Shown piece after piece: positions 1-8,732 of a stretch of DNA of 64,000 bases. The notes beneath the pieces were generated by a model. It ran no database searches. It saw only the letters and a list, made by a program, of their open reading frames with translations, and was not told the origin of the DNA. Numbering within the stretch: position 1 is the first letter of the stretch; each line of letters starts with the position of its first letter. The DNA comes from Pseudomonas abieticivorans (lineage in GTDB: Bacteria > Pseudomonadota > Gammaproteobacteria > Pseudomonadales > Pseudomonadaceae), in the NCBI RefSeq assembly GCF_023509015.1, contig NZ_CP094975.1, positions 6,131,501 to 6,195,500 on the forward strand. The letters run 5' to 3'. Made by a program: the position numbers and the translations under genes.

Positions 1-902
1 CAGCAGAAGGCGAACAGGATGATGTTTTTGCGCCGGCCAATGCGGTCGACCATGAACCCACTGGCCACGCAGCCGCAGAAGAACGCGAAGATGATCACCG
101 CCAGGTAGCCACCGGAACTGAGCACCGACAGTTGCCGCTCGGTCTTGAGGAAGGTCGGCAGCCAGGTCATCACCGCGTGGTAACCACCGTGGGCGCCCAG
201 GCCCAGCAAGCCGCCGAGCAAGGTCACGCGCAGCAGCTGCGGGCGGAAGATACCGGCCATCGAGGCAAAGAAGTTCATCGGCTTGGCGTTGAGCTTTTGC
301 TGGCGCACAAAGCTGTCCGGCTCCTGCACGCTGCGGCGCACGTAGACAATCAACAGCGCAGGCAAAAGGCCCACCAGGAACATCACACGCCAGGCCATGG
401 CCTCGGGCACAAAAGTGTAGATCAGCGTGAACACCGCCACGGCGGCGCCCCAGCCCACGGCCCAGGCGCTTTGCACGGTGCCCATGACCTTGCCGCGGTA
501 CTTGGCCTGAATGGTTTCGGCCATCAGTACTGCGCCCGCCGCCCATTCGCCGCCAATGCCGAAGCCTTGCAAGGCCTTGACCACCAGCAACTGCTCGTAG
601 CCGGTGACAAACGCCGAGAGGAAGGTGAACAGCGAGAACCACACGATCATCCACTGCAGCGTGCGCACCCGGCCATAGCGGTCAGACAACGTGCCGCCCA
701 GCCAACCGCCCAGTGCCGAGGTGATCAAGGTGACGCTGCTGATGGCGCCCGCCTCGCCCTTGCTCAAGGCAAAGGCTGCGATCAGCGCCGGGATCGCCAG
801 GCCGAACATTTGCACTTCCAGCGCGTCGAGCGCCCAGCCGCCGAAGCAGGCCCAGAAGGTTTTGCGCTCGCGCGCGGTGACGTCTCGGTACCACTTGAAC
901 AT
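1..902 (-). CDS. MFS transporter, partial (C-terminus outside window)
   Basis: A minus-strand frame opens at ATG 902 (MFKWYRDVTARERKTF) and runs off the left edge, leaving about 300 residues. It shows MFS features: the first membrane segment follows WALDALEVQMFGLA, the loop 2-3 signature reads GGTLSDRYGRVR, and GGEWAAGAVLMAE follows the fourth or fifth segment. This pattern fits the metabolite:H+ symporter branch of the MFS (NanT/ShiA-like sugar-acid or aromatic-acid carriers), an inner-membrane uptake system. The GntR regulator lies 52 bp upstream on the same strand and is probably co-transcribed with it. The substrate cannot be told from sequence. Confidence 0.85.
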   Translation of the reverse strand, partial: MFKWYRDVTARERKTFWACFGGWALDALEVQMFGLAIPALIAAFALSKGEAGAISSVTLITSALGGWLGGTLSDRYGRVRTLQWMIVWFSLFTFLSAFVTGYEQLLVVKALQGFGIGGEWAAGAVLMAETIQAKYRGKVMGTVQSAWAVGWGAAVAVFTLIYTFVPEAMAWRVMFLVGLLPALLIVYVRRSVQEPDSFVRQQKLNAKPMNFFASMAGIFRPQLLRVTLLGGLLGLGAHGGYHAVMTWLPTFLKTERQLSVLSSGGYLAVIIFAFFCGCVASGFMVDRIGRRKNIILFAFC

Positions 903-954
903 GATTTTTTATCCTTATAGGTGTTGAGTGCTGACGACGGGCAAACGCGTATGA

Positions 955-1686
955 CTAGCGGATCTCGACGCTGTAGCGGAAGTGGCTGGCATGGCCCCAG
1001 GAGCGGCGCCACTCGATGGGCTGGCCTGCGTAGTTGCGCGCCAAACGCTCGATCACGACCACCGGTGCCCCGGCTGGCACGCGCAACAGGCGGGCATGCA
1101 CCTCGCTGACCGATTCGGCGGTCAGGGTCTCATCGGCCGAGGCCACGACTTGGCCGCACAGGTCTTCGTACAGTGGATACAGCAACGGCCCCTCGGCATT
1201 GAGGTCAAAGTCGAGGATGGCTTTGAAGGGTTCGCGCGGCAGCCAGATCTCTTCCACCAGCACCGGCACGCTGTCGATCAGGCGCAGGCGCAACAGGCGG
1301 ATCACAGGGTCGGCAGGCAGCAGGCCCAAGGCCTTGGCCACTTCGGCGGGCGCAGGCAAAGGCTCCTTGGACAAGATGCGGCTCTCAGGCACATGGCGTT
1401 CGCCATCGGGGGTCATGAAGCGGAAGAAGCGAAACAGCGAGGATTGGAACTGCGGGCGGCGGATAAACGTGCCGCGGCCTTGCTGGCGCTCCAGGATGCG
1501 TTCACTGACCAACATGTCGATGGCCTTGCGCACGGTGCCCACCGACAGGCTGTACTCCACCGACAAGGCCGCTTCGGTGGGAATGGCTTCGCCGGCACGC
1601 CAGCGGTTGTTGGCGATCTGCTGCGCGAGTTCATCGCGCAGGCGCTGGTACAGGGGAAGACGGTCGTCGCTGGAAAGCATGTTCAT
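955..1686 (-). CDS. GntR family transcriptional regulator (HutC/UTRA type)
   Basis: The protein has 243 residues. An N-terminal winged helix-turn-helix lies at about residues 10-75 (PLYQRLRDELAQQI, AGEAIPTEAALSVEYSLSVGTVRKAI, GRGTFIRRP). It is followed by a UTRA ligand-binding domain at about 95-235, the normal HutC-subfamily arrangement. Such proteins are usually repressors released by a small metabolite. It lies directly upstream of an MFS gene and is divergent from the organosulfur operon, so either could be its target. AT-rich palindromes in the shared 300-bp intergenic region are candidate operators. A second ATG two codons downstream is an alternative start. Confidence 0.9.
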   Translation of the reverse strand: MNMLSSDDRLPLYQRLRDELAQQIANNRWRAGEAIPTEAALSVEYSLSVGTVRKAIDMLVSERILERQQGRGTFIRRPQFQSSLFRFFRFMTPDGERHVPESRILSKEPLPAPAEVAKALGLLPADPVIRLLRLRLIDSVPVLVEEIWLPREPFKAILDFDLNAEGPLLYPLYEDLCGQVVASADETLTAESVSEVHARLLRVPAGAPVVVIERLARNYAGQPIEWRRSWGHASHFRYSVEIR

Positions 1687-1714
1687 CGTAGGACCACTCT
1701 TGTAGTTATGTAGT

Positions 1715-1870
1715 CATATATATGAATTTCAGCTAAGTATTCGCTCGATTCCCAAGGTCGTCAAGCCCTGCGGACAAATGGCCACTGTGCCAGTCCTAAC
1801 GTATGACCCGACCCCTATATGCATATCTTTTATTTTATTAATTGATAAAAATCCTAATTATTAATAATTA
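1715..1870. promoter_or_regulatory. Divergent AT-rich control region with three perfect palindromes
   Basis: The region between the GntR gene and the sulfonate-type operon is AT-rich against a GC-rich background. It holds CATATATATG at 1715-1724, ATATGCATAT at 1817-1826 and the 16-bp perfect palindrome TAATTATTAATAATTA at 1855-1870. Any of them could be an operator for the adjacent GntR protein, and TTGATA near 1844 could serve as a -35 element for the rightward operon. Assignment to a given regulator is inference. Confidence 0.35.
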
Positions 1871-1929
1871 AGATATAACCAAAAAGACTTTCACAGACGG
1901 TTTTTATAGGAATAACGTTCACACCAGAC

Positions 1930-1954
1930 CGACCCCTTCTCCAGGCGGAGGCCC
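1930..1954 (+). promoter_or_regulatory. 5' leader motif shared with the TonB receptor gene
   Basis: CGACCCC, four bases, then CC-A-GGCGGAGG-C-CC lies just before the binding-protein gene. Almost the same string (CGACCCC, three bases, CC-T-GGCGGAGG-A-CC) precedes the TonB receptor gene at about 6540-6563. Its presence in the leaders of two genes thought to act in the same pathway suggests a common RNA or translational control element, but no structure or regulator is established. Confidence 0.3.
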
Positions 1955-1985
1955 TATGTTCCGCCACCGTTCCTGGAGTCGAGCC

Positions 1986-2942
1986 ATGCCGATACCCCGC
2001 CTGCTGTCCACCCTGCTCTGCTCACTGGCACTGGTCAGCGCAGCCCACGCCGCCGACCTGGCACCGCTGAAAGTGGCCAACCAGAAGTCCACCATCAAGG
2101 CACTGCTGCAAGTGTCGGGCGAGCTTGAGTCGGTGCCTTACCAGATCCAGTTCTCCGAATTCCCCGCTGCCGCGCCCTTGGGCGAAGCGTTGAATGCCGG
2201 CGCCGTCGACGTCGGTGCCCTGGGCGATGCACCGTATGTGTTTGCCCTGGGCGCAGGCGCCCCGCTGAAAGTGGTCAGCATCACCCACCTGCAAGGGCGC
2301 TTCACCACTGCGATCCTGGTGCCCAAGGGCTCGCCGATCAAAACCGTGGCCGACCTCAAGGGCCAGCGTATCGTCACCACCCGCGGTTCCATCGGCCACT
2401 TTTTGGTGATCAAGGCGCTGCGCGAAGCGGGCCTTAAAACCAGTGACGTGTCCTTCGTGTACCTGATGCCCAGCGAATCACGGGTGCTGCTGGAAAACGG
2501 CAGTGTCGCGGCCTGGTCCACCTGGGACCCCTACACCACCGTGGCCACCACCCAAGGCGATGAGCAGGTACTGATCAGTGGCGAGAAGTTGCTCAGCAAC
2601 CACCTGTACCTGGCGGCCACCAGCGAAGCCATCGCCAACAAACGCGCGCAACTGGAAGACTTCGTGACCCGTGTCGACCGCGCCTGGCAATGGGCCAACG
2701 CCCACCCCGAGCAGTACGCCGCCGCCATGGCCAAGGTCACCGGCCTGCCCGTGGCCGTGCACCTGGCCGCCGCCAAGAACACCCGCATGGAACGCGTTGC
2801 CATTGATGACAGCGTGGTCCGGGGCCTGCAGAACACCGCCGACATTTACCAGCAGGAAGGCCTGCTGCCCAAGCGCATCGACGTGTCCAAGGGCTTCGAT
2901 GCCAGCTTCAACCAAAGTACGTCACTGGCCCGCGCCCAGTAA
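1986..2942 (+). CDS. ABC transporter substrate-binding protein, aliphatic sulfonate (SsuA) type
   Basis: This is a 318-residue periplasmic binding protein. The start at ATG 1986 is preferred because CTGGAG lies 8 bases upstream and the product then begins with a clean signal peptide (MPIPRLLSTLLCSLALVSAAHA). An ATG at 1956 would add ten charged residues. The body matches the SsuA/TauA/NMT1 family: KVANQKST, ALNAGAVDVGALGDAPYVFA, VADLKGQRIVTTRGS and GSVAAWSTWDPY. It probably captures an organosulfonate or sulfonate-like ester. The cognate ATPase and permease are absent from the operon, so it must use components encoded elsewhere. Confidence 0.85.
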   Translation: MPIPRLLSTLLCSLALVSAAHAADLAPLKVANQKSTIKALLQVSGELESVPYQIQFSEFPAAAPLGEALNAGAVDVGALGDAPYVFALGAGAPLKVVSITHLQGRFTTAILVPKGSPIKTVADLKGQRIVTTRGSIGHFLVIKALREAGLKTSDVSFVYLMPSESRVLLENGSVAAWSTWDPYTTVATTQGDEQVLISGEKLLSNHLYLAATSEAIANKRAQLEDFVTRVDRAWQWANAHPEQYAAAMAKVTGLPVAVHLAAAKNTRMERVAIDDSVVRGLQNTADIYQQEGLLPKRIDVSKGFDASFNQSTSLARAQ

Positions 2943-2961
2943 CCTTCAAGGAGAAACCACT

Positions 2962-4308
2962 ATGAGCCAGCATCGCCAACTCAAACTCGGGGCCATGATC
3001 CACGGCGTCGGCCACGGCTGGGGCGAATGGCGCCACCCCAAGGCGCTGCCCAACTCCAGCACCAGTTTTACCTTCTACAAGCAGCAGGCGCAGTTGGCCG
3101 AAGCCGCCAAGTTCGACTTCGTCTTCATTGCCGACAGCCTGCACATCCACGAGAAATCCAGCCCGCACTACCTCAACCGTTTCGAGCCGCTGACCCTCCT
3201 CTCGGCCCTGGCGGCCACCACCTCGCACATCGGCCTGGTGGCCACCGTGACCGTGAGTTACACCGAGCCCTACCAGGTGGCGCGCCAGTTTGCTTCGCTG
3301 GACCACATCAGTGGTGGCCGGGCCGGCTGGAACGTGGTGACCTCGTGGCTGAGCGGCACCGCCGACAATTTCGGCCGCCCCGAGCACCCGCCGCACGCTG
3401 TCCGTTATCGCATCGCCAAAGAGCACGTCAGCGTGGTCAAGGGCCTGTGGGACTCCTGGGAAGACGACGCCTTCACCTACGACAAACAGAGCGGCGAGTT
3501 TTTTGCCCCGGGCAAGTTGCACAGCCTCAACCACCAGGGTGAGTTCTTCTCGGTCAAGGGCCCGTTGAACATTGCCCGTTCGGCCCAAGGCCAGCCGCCG
3601 ATTTTTCAGGCGGGCACCTCGCAGGATGGGCGCAACTTCGCCGCCGAGCATGCCGACGCGATCTTCGTCCACGGCGAAAGCCTGGAAGAGGCCCAGGCCT
3701 ACTACCGTGACCTGAAAAGCCGCGCGGCCCGTTTCAAGCGCGACCCTGCGCACTTGGCGATCCTGCCCGGCATCCGCCCGATCGTTGGCCGCGATGCCGA
3801 AGAAGCCGAAAGCCGGTACCAGCAAGCCGTGCAACTGGTCAGCATCGAAGACGCCATTGTCGCCTTGGGCCGGCCATTCAACGATCACGACTTCAGCCAA
3901 TACCCGCTGGACGCGCCCTTCCCCGACCTGGGCGATTTGGGCAGCAACAGCCAGAAAGGCGGCAGCGACCGCATCAAACAACTGGCCCGCGACGAAGGCC
4001 TGACCCTGCGCCAAGTGGCCCTGCGTTTCTCTGCCCCCAAGCGCGATTTCACTGGCACCCCAGAGCACGTGGCGGACGCCATCGAGCACTGGTTCAAGCA
4101 CGAAGCGGCCGACGGTTTCATCATCAACTCGGTACTGCCCGATGGCCTGCAATACTTCAGCGAACTGGTGGTGCCGGTGCTGCAAGCGCGTGGCCTGTTG
4201 CGCAGCGAATACAGCGGCACCACGCTGCGTGATCACCTGGGCCTGAATGTACCCCACAACCGCTACGGGGCACTTGAGCACGCACAGCCCGAAGAGGCCC
4301 TGGCATGA
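2962..4308 (+). CDS. LLM class flavin-dependent monooxygenase (NtaA/SnaA/DszA type)
   Basis: The product has 448 residues. The start at ATG 2962 has AAGGAG 8 bases upstream; the open frame extends further 5' only as overlap with the previous gene. It is a bacterial-luciferase-like TIM barrel of the NtaA/SnaA/DszA group: AAKFDFVFIADSLHI, VSYTEPYQVARQFASLDHISGGRAGWNVVTS and QAGTSQDGRNFAAEHADAIF. These enzymes use FMNH2 from a separate reductase to oxidise sulfones, sulfonates or chelators. Next to an SsuA-like protein, the likely role is oxidative release of sulfur. It overlaps the next gene by 4 bp. Confidence 0.88.
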   Translation: MSQHRQLKLGAMIHGVGHGWGEWRHPKALPNSSTSFTFYKQQAQLAEAAKFDFVFIADSLHIHEKSSPHYLNRFEPLTLLSALAATTSHIGLVATVTVSYTEPYQVARQFASLDHISGGRAGWNVVTSWLSGTADNFGRPEHPPHAVRYRIAKEHVSVVKGLWDSWEDDAFTYDKQSGEFFAPGKLHSLNHQGEFFSVKGPLNIARSAQGQPPIFQAGTSQDGRNFAAEHADAIFVHGESLEEAQAYYRDLKSRAARFKRDPAHLAILPGIRPIVGRDAEEAESRYQQAVQLVSIEDAIVALGRPFNDHDFSQYPLDAPFPDLGDLGSNSQKGGSDRIKQLARDEGLTLRQVALRFSAPKRDFTGTPEHVADAIEHWFKHEAADGFIINSVLPDGLQYFSELVVPVLQARGLLRSEYSGTTLRDHLGLNVPHNRYGALEHAQPEEALA

Positions 4309-5489
4309 CCAGCTTCAACCGCAACATCTTCCAGCGCGACAGCACCCTGCCGCTGGATGCCTCGGCCCTGGCCGAGATCACCCGGCAGTTGGCCGAAAGT
4401 GCCGAGTATCATGACCACACCGGTGAGTTCCCGGCGCAGAACTTCGCCCTGCTGCACCAGCATGGGCTGGTCAGCTTTACCGTGCCCAAGGCGCAGGGTG
4501 GCGGTGGCGCCACCCTGGCCCAAGCGCGCCAGGTGATCAGCGCCGTGGCCCGTGGCGAGCCGTCCACCGCCTTGATCCTGGTGATGCAATACCTGCAGCA
4601 TTCGCGCCTGCAAAGCAACGCCCAGTGGCCAGCGCACCTGCGCCAGCAAGTGGCCGAGGACGCCGTGCACAACGGCGCGCTGATCAACGCCTTGCGGGTG
4701 GAGCCCGACCTGGGCACCCCGGCGCGCGGTGGCCTGCCGGCGACGGTGGCCAGGCGCACCGCCCAAGGTTGGCGTATCAGCGGCACCAAGGTGTACTCCA
4801 CCGGCAGCCTGGGGCTTACCTGGTACAGCGTGTGGGCCCGCAGCGACGACGCCGACCCCTTGGTCGGGGCCTGGCTGGTGCACAAGGACACCCCCGGCAT
4901 CAGCATCGTCCAGGCCTGGGATCACCTGGGCATGCGCGCCACCTGCAGCCATGAAATCAGCTTTGATAACGTGCTGGTGCCACTGGAGCATGCCGTTAGC
5001 GTCAATCCCTGGAGTGCGCCGCAAGCGGAGCTGGACCCCGACGGTTTCCTCTGGATGAGCGTGCTGCTGTCGGCCGTGTACGACGGCGTGGCGCGGGCTG
5101 CGCGCGATTGGCTGGTGAACTGGTTGCAACATCGCCAACCGTCGAACCTGGGCGCCGCGTTGTCGACCTTGCCGCGTTTTCAGGAAACCGTCGGCCACAT
5201 TGACACCCTGCTGTTCGCCAACCAGAACCTACTGGACAGCGCCGCCGCCGGCCTGACCGCGGCCCAACATGCCGCGCAAATCAAATACCTGGCCACCGAC
5301 AACGCCATCCGCGCGGTGGAGTTGGCCGTGCAGGCCTCGGGCAACCCGGGCCTGTCACGCCACAACCCCTTGCAACGGCATTACCGCGACGTGTTATGCA
5401 GCCGCGTCCATACCCCGCAGAACGACGCCATCTTGACCGGTGTCGGCAAGGCGGCCTTTGCCGCGCACATCGCAGGTACCCGCCCATGA
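4305..5489 (+). CDS. Acyl-CoA dehydrogenase family flavoprotein (DszC/SfnC-like)
   Basis: The protein has 394 residues and starts in an ATGA overlap with the monooxygenase. It has the acyl-CoA dehydrogenase fold: a helical N-terminus with FPAQNFALLHQHGLVSFTVPKAQGG, a middle flavin domain (GWRISGTKVYSTGS, AWDHLGMRATCSHEISFDNVLVP) and a C-terminal helical bundle (VQASGNPGLSRHNPLQRHYRDV). Members in sulfur operons (DszC, SfnC) act as reduced-flavin monooxygenases rather than true dehydrogenases. The context favours that role here, probably sharing a reductase encoded elsewhere. Confidence 0.85.
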   Translation: MTSFNRNIFQRDSTLPLDASALAEITRQLAESAEYHDHTGEFPAQNFALLHQHGLVSFTVPKAQGGGGATLAQARQVISAVARGEPSTALILVMQYLQHSRLQSNAQWPAHLRQQVAEDAVHNGALINALRVEPDLGTPARGGLPATVARRTAQGWRISGTKVYSTGSLGLTWYSVWARSDDADPLVGAWLVHKDTPGISIVQAWDHLGMRATCSHEISFDNVLVPLEHAVSVNPWSAPQAELDPDGFLWMSVLLSAVYDGVARAARDWLVNWLQHRQPSNLGAALSTLPRFQETVGHIDTLLFANQNLLDSAAAGLTAAQHAAQIKYLATDNAIRAVELAVQASGNPGLSRHNPLQRHYRDVLCSRVHTPQNDAILTGVGKAAFAAHIAGTRP

Positions 5490-6445
5490 GCCCGATCGTG
5501 ATTGCCAGCCAACTGGACGAACCCTTCAACCAGGCCTTGCGCACGGCCCTGCAACCACGCCACCCCGGCGCCCAGGTCATCGGCGTGCCGCCCGGCGTAC
5601 CCAGCGACCTGCCTGCGCAGGTGAACGTGCTATTGGCGCGCCCCATTAACGTACGCGGCTTCCAGGCCCCCGAAACCCCACCACCCGGGTGGCCGTATGG
5701 CTTGAAGTGGGTGCAACTGGCCAGTTCCGGCATCGATTTCTACCCGCGCTGGCTATTCGACGGCCCGCCGGTGACCACCGCACGCGGCAGTGCCAGCGGC
5801 CCGATCGCCGAATTCGCCCTGGCGGCGATTTTTGCCGCGGCCAAGCACCTGCCCGACATCTGGGTACACGACGACACCTGGAATTTCACCGCGCTGACGC
5901 CAGTGCAAGGCACCACGCTGGGCATCCTCGGCTTTGGTTCCATCGGCCAGAGCCTGGCGAGCAAGGCCCAGGCCCTGGGCCTGAACGTGGTTGCCCTGCG
6001 CCAGAGCAACGCGCCCTTGGAGGTGGACGGCGTGGAAGCTGCGCGGGACATTCACGACCTGTTCGCCCGGGCCGACCACCTGGTGATCGCAGCGCCCCTG
6101 ACCCCGGCCACCCGCCACCTGGTCAACCGCGACGTATTGGCCAGCGCCAAACCGGGCCTGCACCTGATCAACATCGCCCGGGGCGGCTTGCTTGACCAGC
6201 AAGCATTGCTGCAGGCGCTGGACAACGGCCAGGTCGGCCTCGCGTCACTGGATGTGAGCGAACCTGAACCCTTGCCCGCCGGCCACCCGTTGTATAGCCA
6301 CCCACGGGTACGCCTGTCGCCGCACACCTCGGCGATCTCGACGCGCAGCAGCGAGGCCATCACGGCGATCTTCCTCGACAACCTGGAGCGCTATCTCTGC
6401 GAACAGCCCCTGCACAACCTGGCCGACACCACGCGCGGCTACTGA
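5486..6445 (+). CDS. D-2-hydroxyacid dehydrogenase family oxidoreductase
   Basis: The product has 319 residues and starts at ATG 5486, overlapping the preceding stop by 4 bp. It has the NAD-binding motif GFGSIG, and the catalytic residues of the family are in place: Arg in NIARGGLLD, Glu in DVSEPEPL and His in SPHTS. It is likely cytoplasmic. Translational coupling suggests it handles a 2-oxo or 2-hydroxy acid left after desulfurisation. The exact substrate is unknown. Confidence 0.85.
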   Translation: MSPIVIASQLDEPFNQALRTALQPRHPGAQVIGVPPGVPSDLPAQVNVLLARPINVRGFQAPETPPPGWPYGLKWVQLASSGIDFYPRWLFDGPPVTTARGSASGPIAEFALAAIFAAAKHLPDIWVHDDTWNFTALTPVQGTTLGILGFGSIGQSLASKAQALGLNVVALRQSNAPLEVDGVEAARDIHDLFARADHLVIAAPLTPATRHLVNRDVLASAKPGLHLINIARGGLLDQQALLQALDNGQVGLASLDVSEPEPLPAGHPLYSHPRVRLSPHTSAISTRSSEAITAIFLDNLERYLCEQPLHNLADTTRGY

Positions 6446-6451
6446 CATTTC

Positions 6452-6525
6452 TATCCGCGAAACGGTCGCCTCGGTCTCACTGAAACACCGCGGCGGGCTT
6501 TTCGCGGATAAAACCGCTCCTACGG
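6452..6525. repeat. REP-type inverted pair
   Basis: TATCCGCGAAA and TTTTCGCGGATA face each other across about 45 bases and end in CCGCTCCTACGGG, the typical fluorescent-pseudomonad REP sequence. It sits between the dehydrogenase stop and the TonB receptor and may act as a terminator or mRNA stabiliser between the two parts of the operon. Confidence 0.75.
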
Positions 6526-6539
6526 GGCTGCATGCAAAC

Positions 6540-6563
6540 CCGACCCCAAGCCTGGCGGAGGAC
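6540..6563 (+). promoter_or_regulatory. Second copy of the shared leader motif
   Basis: CGACCCC, AAG, CCTGGCGGAGG, ACCCC precedes the TonB receptor start by about 30 bases and parallels the motif at 1930-1954. Here it lies in a short frame from ATG 6531 that would encode a 14-residue peptide rich in Arg and Pro. The other copy has no such frame, so a peptide-based mechanism is doubtful. Confidence 0.3.
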
Positions 6564-6593
6564 CCCCGACACTTAAAAAACCAGAGAACCGCC

Positions 6594-8711
6594 ATGCCAA
6601 CACCCCGCTATGCCGTGCACCCGCTGACCCTGGCCATGCTGTTTGCCGCCCCGGCCTTTGCCGACGACAACGCCGCCCTGCCCACCGTGACGGTCACCGC
6701 CGAACACAAAAGCGAGGACCTGCAAAAAACCCCGCTGGCGATCTCGGCTTTTGACGAAACGGCCCTGGATAACAAGCAAATCACCAGTATTCGCGGCCTC
6801 AGTGGCCAGGTGCCAAACCTGACGCTTAGCCGCCAGTCGATCTCCTACAGTGCCCAGACCTACGGCATCCGTGGTATCGGCGAAACCGACCCGATCCAGG
6901 AATCAGCAGTGGCCGTGTACGCCGACGACCTGTACATCCCCCGCGCCATTTCCTCGATGCTCGACTTCAACGACGTGGAACGGGTGGAAGTGCTGCGCGG
7001 CCCGCAGGGCACCCTGTACGGGCGTAACAGCAGCGCAGGGGCGATCCGCGTAATCACCCGCGACCCCACCCAGGAAACCCGCGGCTTTTTCGAACTGCAA
7101 GGCGGTAACTACAACGCCGAGAACGGCCGCTTGCTGATCAGCGGCCCGTTGATCGACAACACCCTGTTCGGCAGTTTCTCGGCCATCCGCCTGACCCGCG
7201 ACGGCACCGTGTCAGACCCCACGCGCCATTCAAACGTCAACAACATCGACATCCAGAGTTATCGCGCCAAGTTGCGCTTCAAGCCCGACGACTCGCCCTG
7301 GGACGTGCAACTGACCCTGGCCAGCACCTTTGACCGTGGCGACACCACCAGCTACACGCCGTTCGACGCCAACGGCCATTACGACAAGTTCAAGAGTTAC
7401 AGCAGCCTGAATCCCAAGAACAAGCTGGATCAGGGCAGCGGCGTGCTGCGGGCGATCTACAGCTTCAACGACAACCTGAGCTTCAAGTCGGTGACCGCCT
7501 ATTCAGCCTTCCACCAGCCGGTCAACTATGACAACTCCGGGCAGGCGGCGCTGATCCAGCAAAACCTGATCCTGTACAAACAGAACTACGCCACCCAGGA
7601 CTTCCAGCTCAACGGCGACTACGACAAGTTCAGCTTTACCACCGGGGTGTTCCTGTACCGCGAGAAGTTCGACGCCGACCGCGACAACCTCACCTATTCC
7701 ATCGCCCGCAACCGGGTGGTCGGCCAAGGCCAGTACAGCACCACCAATACCGAAAGCTATGCATTGTATGGCCAAGGCAGCTACCACCTGACGCCGCAAT
7801 TGTCGCTGATCGCCGGCCTGCGCTTTACCCGCGAGCACAAGAACTTCGACTTCACCAACTACGGCATCACCACCGACCGGCAGATCACCGGGGTGAACTT
7901 TACCGCCCAGGCGAGCAAGTCCTGGCAATCGACCAGCCCCAAGGTCGGCTTCGAATATGCCTGGACCCCGCACCTGAACCAATACGCCTACGTGGCCAAA
8001 GGCTTCAAGGCGGGCGGTTACGACAACCGCGCCCCAACCCAGGCCGCCGCCGAACAGGCGTTCTCGCCCGAGGACGTGACCACCTATGAAACGGGCTTGA
8101 AGGGCGACTTCTTCGACCAGCGCGTGCGGGCCAACGTGGCGCTGTTCTACAACGACTACCAAGATCTGCAGACCAACGCCTACGACCCGGCGCTGGGGGT
8201 CAACCTGCGCACCAACGTTGGCAAGGCGCACACCTACGGCGTGGAACTGGAAACCATCACCGCCCTGACCCAGGCGCTGCAACTGACCGCCAACGCTGGC
8301 TTTTTGCAAAGCCGCTACGACGATTTCCAGAACGCGGCAGGCGCAGGCGTGGATGCCGACGGCAAACACCTGGTGTATTCGCCCAAATGGAACGCCAGCG
8401 TGGGCTTGAACTACACAATCGCGGTCAACTTGCCAGGCACCTGGCTGGCCGGCACCGATGCGCAATTCCAGACCAAGTCCTATGCCAATGCGCTGAATGA
8501 CGACATCCAGGAAATCCCGCAACAGACCTTCTGGAACGCCAACACCCGCTACCTGAGCGCCGACGGCCACTGGACCACTACCCTTGCAGTGAAAAACCTG
8601 TTGGACCGGGCGTATCCGCAGTCGGTGGGGTACATACCCTCGAGCGGGCAGCAGTATTACTCGATCAATGACCCGCGTACGGTGACGCTCAGCGTACGCT
8701 ACGACCTCTGA
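6594..8711 (+). CDS. TonB-dependent outer membrane receptor
   Basis: The product has 705 residues with a signal peptide (MPTPRYAVHPLTLAMLFAAPAFA). A plug domain follows with a TonB-box-like LPTVTVTAEH, then VERVEVLRGPQGTLYGRNSSAGAI, and the remainder is a beta barrel ending in an aromatic pattern (TVTLSVRYDL). Receptors of this group import scarce nutrients across the outer membrane using TonB energy. It lies behind sulfur-scavenging genes and shares a leader motif with the first of them, so an organosulfur ligand is more likely than a siderophore. Confidence 0.9.
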   Translation: MPTPRYAVHPLTLAMLFAAPAFADDNAALPTVTVTAEHKSEDLQKTPLAISAFDETALDNKQITSIRGLSGQVPNLTLSRQSISYSAQTYGIRGIGETDPIQESAVAVYADDLYIPRAISSMLDFNDVERVEVLRGPQGTLYGRNSSAGAIRVITRDPTQETRGFFELQGGNYNAENGRLLISGPLIDNTLFGSFSAIRLTRDGTVSDPTRHSNVNNIDIQSYRAKLRFKPDDSPWDVQLTLASTFDRGDTTSYTPFDANGHYDKFKSYSSLNPKNKLDQGSGVLRAIYSFNDNLSFKSVTAYSAFHQPVNYDNSGQAALIQQNLILYKQNYATQDFQLNGDYDKFSFTTGVFLYREKFDADRDNLTYSIARNRVVGQGQYSTTNTESYALYGQGSYHLTPQLSLIAGLRFTREHKNFDFTNYGITTDRQITGVNFTAQASKSWQSTSPKVGFEYAWTPHLNQYAYVAKGFKAGGYDNRAPTQAAAEQAFSPEDVTTYETGLKGDFFDQRVRANVALFYNDYQDLQTNAYDPALGVNLRTNVGKAHTYGVELETITALTQALQLTANAGFLQSRYDDFQNAAGAGVDADGKHLVYSPKWNASVGLNYTIAVNLPGTWLAGTDAQFQTKSYANALNDDIQEIPQQTFWNANTRYLSADGHWTTTLAVKNLLDRAYPQSVGYIPSSGQQYYSINDPRTVTLSVRYDL

Positions 8712-8732
8712 GCACCACCCTGGGCGCGTGGG

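Noticed and set aside
132..920. 262-codon plus-strand frame at the left edge
   Set aside because: It is antisense to the truncated MFS gene, whose minus-strand translation shows clear transporter motifs.
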